In this document: one piece after another, positions 63,445 through 64,000 of the stretch
Layout of the letters: each line of letters begins with the position of its first letter
Numbering within the stretch: position 1 is the stretch's first letter
From: Pedobacter faecalis
GTDB taxonomy: Bacteria; Bacteroidota; Bacteroidia; Sphingobacteriales; Sphingobacteriaceae
Assembly (NCBI RefSeq): GCF_030182585.1
Contig: NZ_JARXOW010000001.1
Location: 930,001 to 994,000 of the forward strand
DNA: 64,000 nucleotides
Direction: 5' to 3'
Program-made: the position numbers and the translations under genes
Notes under the pieces: generated by a model
What the model saw: only the letters and a program-made list of their open reading frames with translations
What the model was told of the DNA's origin: nothing
Databases searched by the model: none

Positions 63445-64000
63445 TTATTTCTTCCACTTCAACCGCAGGCTGTTACTGACCACGCTCACGCTGCTCAATG
63501 CCATTGCCGCACCCGCAATCATCGGGTTGAGCAGGAAGCCGTTAACAGGGTAAAGGATACCTGCCGCTACCGGAATGCCGATTACGTTGTAGATAAACGC
63601 CCAGAACAGGTTTTGCTTGATGGTGGCTACGGTCTGTTTGGACAAACGTATTGCCTGCGGTATTTTGGTCAGGTCGGATGAAATGATGGTCATCTTGGCT
63701 ACGTCCATTGCGATGTCGCTGCCTTTGCCCATTGCGATACTTACATCGGCTGTTGCCAATGCGGTGCTGTCGTTGATACCATCGCCCACCATTGCCACTA
63801 CCTTTCCTTTACTTTGCAGTTCTTTCACAAAGTCGGCTTTGTGCTGTGGCAAAACTTCGGCTTTGTAATGCTTGATGCCTGTCTGCTCCGCAATGGCTTT
63901 AGCGGTAGCTTCATTATCTCCGGTCAGCATATACAGGTCAATGCCCATATCCTGCATTTCCCAGATAGCCTGCACCGATGTTTCCTTAATCTTATCGGCG
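63445..64000 (-). CDS. copA: Metal-transporting P-type ATPase, 3' part
   Basis: The C-terminal about 185 residues of a P1B ATPase, extending beyond the right edge. It shows MLTGDNEATAKAI, EVLPQHKADFVKELQSKGK, VVAMVGDGINDSTALATADV and two last helices (NLFWAFIYNVIGIPVAAGIL and beyond). The organisation matches CopA-type Cu(I) exporters; the metal cannot be proven because the CPx helix is outside. The symbol copA is tentative. Confidence 0.85.
   Translation of the reverse strand, partial: ADKIKETSVQAIWEMQDMGIDLYMLTGDNEATAKAIAEQTGIKHYKAEVLPQHKADFVKELQSKGKVVAMVGDGINDSTALATADVSIAMGKGSDIAMDVAKMTIISSDLTKIPQAIRLSKQTVATIKQNLFWAFIYNVIGIPVAAGILYPVNGFLLNPMIAGAAMALSSVSVVSNSLRLKWKK

Noticed and set aside
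1..64000. CRISPR array, rRNA or prophage
   Set aside because: No regular spacer-repeat pattern, no rRNA motif and no phage structural genes were seen.

Overview
The window looks like a chromosome segment of a Bacteroidota bacterium of the Sphingobacteriaceae type (Pedobacter or Mucilaginibacter-like; inferred, not proven). The reasons are a GH92 alpha-mannosidase, DUF4861 and KduI/KduD/UxaC/UxuA uronate genes, LytS/LytTR and PAS kinases typical of the phylum, an RteC-family regulator, and a TAnnTTTG-type promoter in front of tRNA-His. Most starts lack a Shine-Dalgarno sequence, which also fits.

Layout. 1-780: 5' part of a minus-strand MG2/TonB-plug-like protein, a paralogue of the complete copy at 22364-25069. 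925-3290: a LytS-type kinase and LytTR regulator overlapping by ATGA. 3302-16752: a visibly A+T-richer island of small, diverse, nearly all minus-strand genes (two DUF4304-like-sized proteins, DMP19/DUF4375, DUF1493, pentapeptide repeats, small lipoproteins and membrane proteins). These are mixed with broken genes, orphan 3' gene tails, a 472-bp duplication and remnants of IS3 and IS256 elements. This architecture resembles interbacterial immunity-gene arrays, but no toxin gene is in the window.

16768-25069: a minus-strand uronate operon in the order uxuA-uxaC-kduI-DUF4861-kduD, preceded by a perfect 14-bp palindrome of LacI-family type, and the complete MG2-like protein. 25141-30864: a sigma-region-4-like small protein, an Lrp regulator, a DJ-1/PfpI protein, a TIM-barrel sugar isomerase, a beta-barrel protein, a small membrane protein, a Rossmann protein and a ChaA antiporter. 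30934-37660: a glycan cluster of SGNH hydrolase, GH92 mannosidase with a LamG-like tail, FAD-dependent oxidoreductase and a second SGNH hydrolase whose sequence blocks appear circularly permuted. Two nested palindromes sit in the GH92 promoter. 37701-51902: mixed housekeeping and regulatory genes, including two divergent PAS kinases, a Crp-like regulator, RNase HI, an AraC regulator and a TlpA-like thioredoxin.

52037-64000: tRNA-His with promoter and terminator, an intact IS256-family element, an rteC-like gene with a probable 5' frameshift, and a minus-strand copper/heavy-metal resistance cluster. The cluster holds a multicopper oxidase fused to a barrel-like tail, a haem-binding protein, a metal-binding lipoprotein, DUF305, two DUF3347 proteins, a CPH-type P-type ATPase, a Cys-rich secreted protein, an HMA chaperone and the end of a second metal ATPase that runs off the right edge. 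tRNA plus IS plus rteC suggests the left part of an integrated mobile element. No integrase or conjugation gene is visible in the window.
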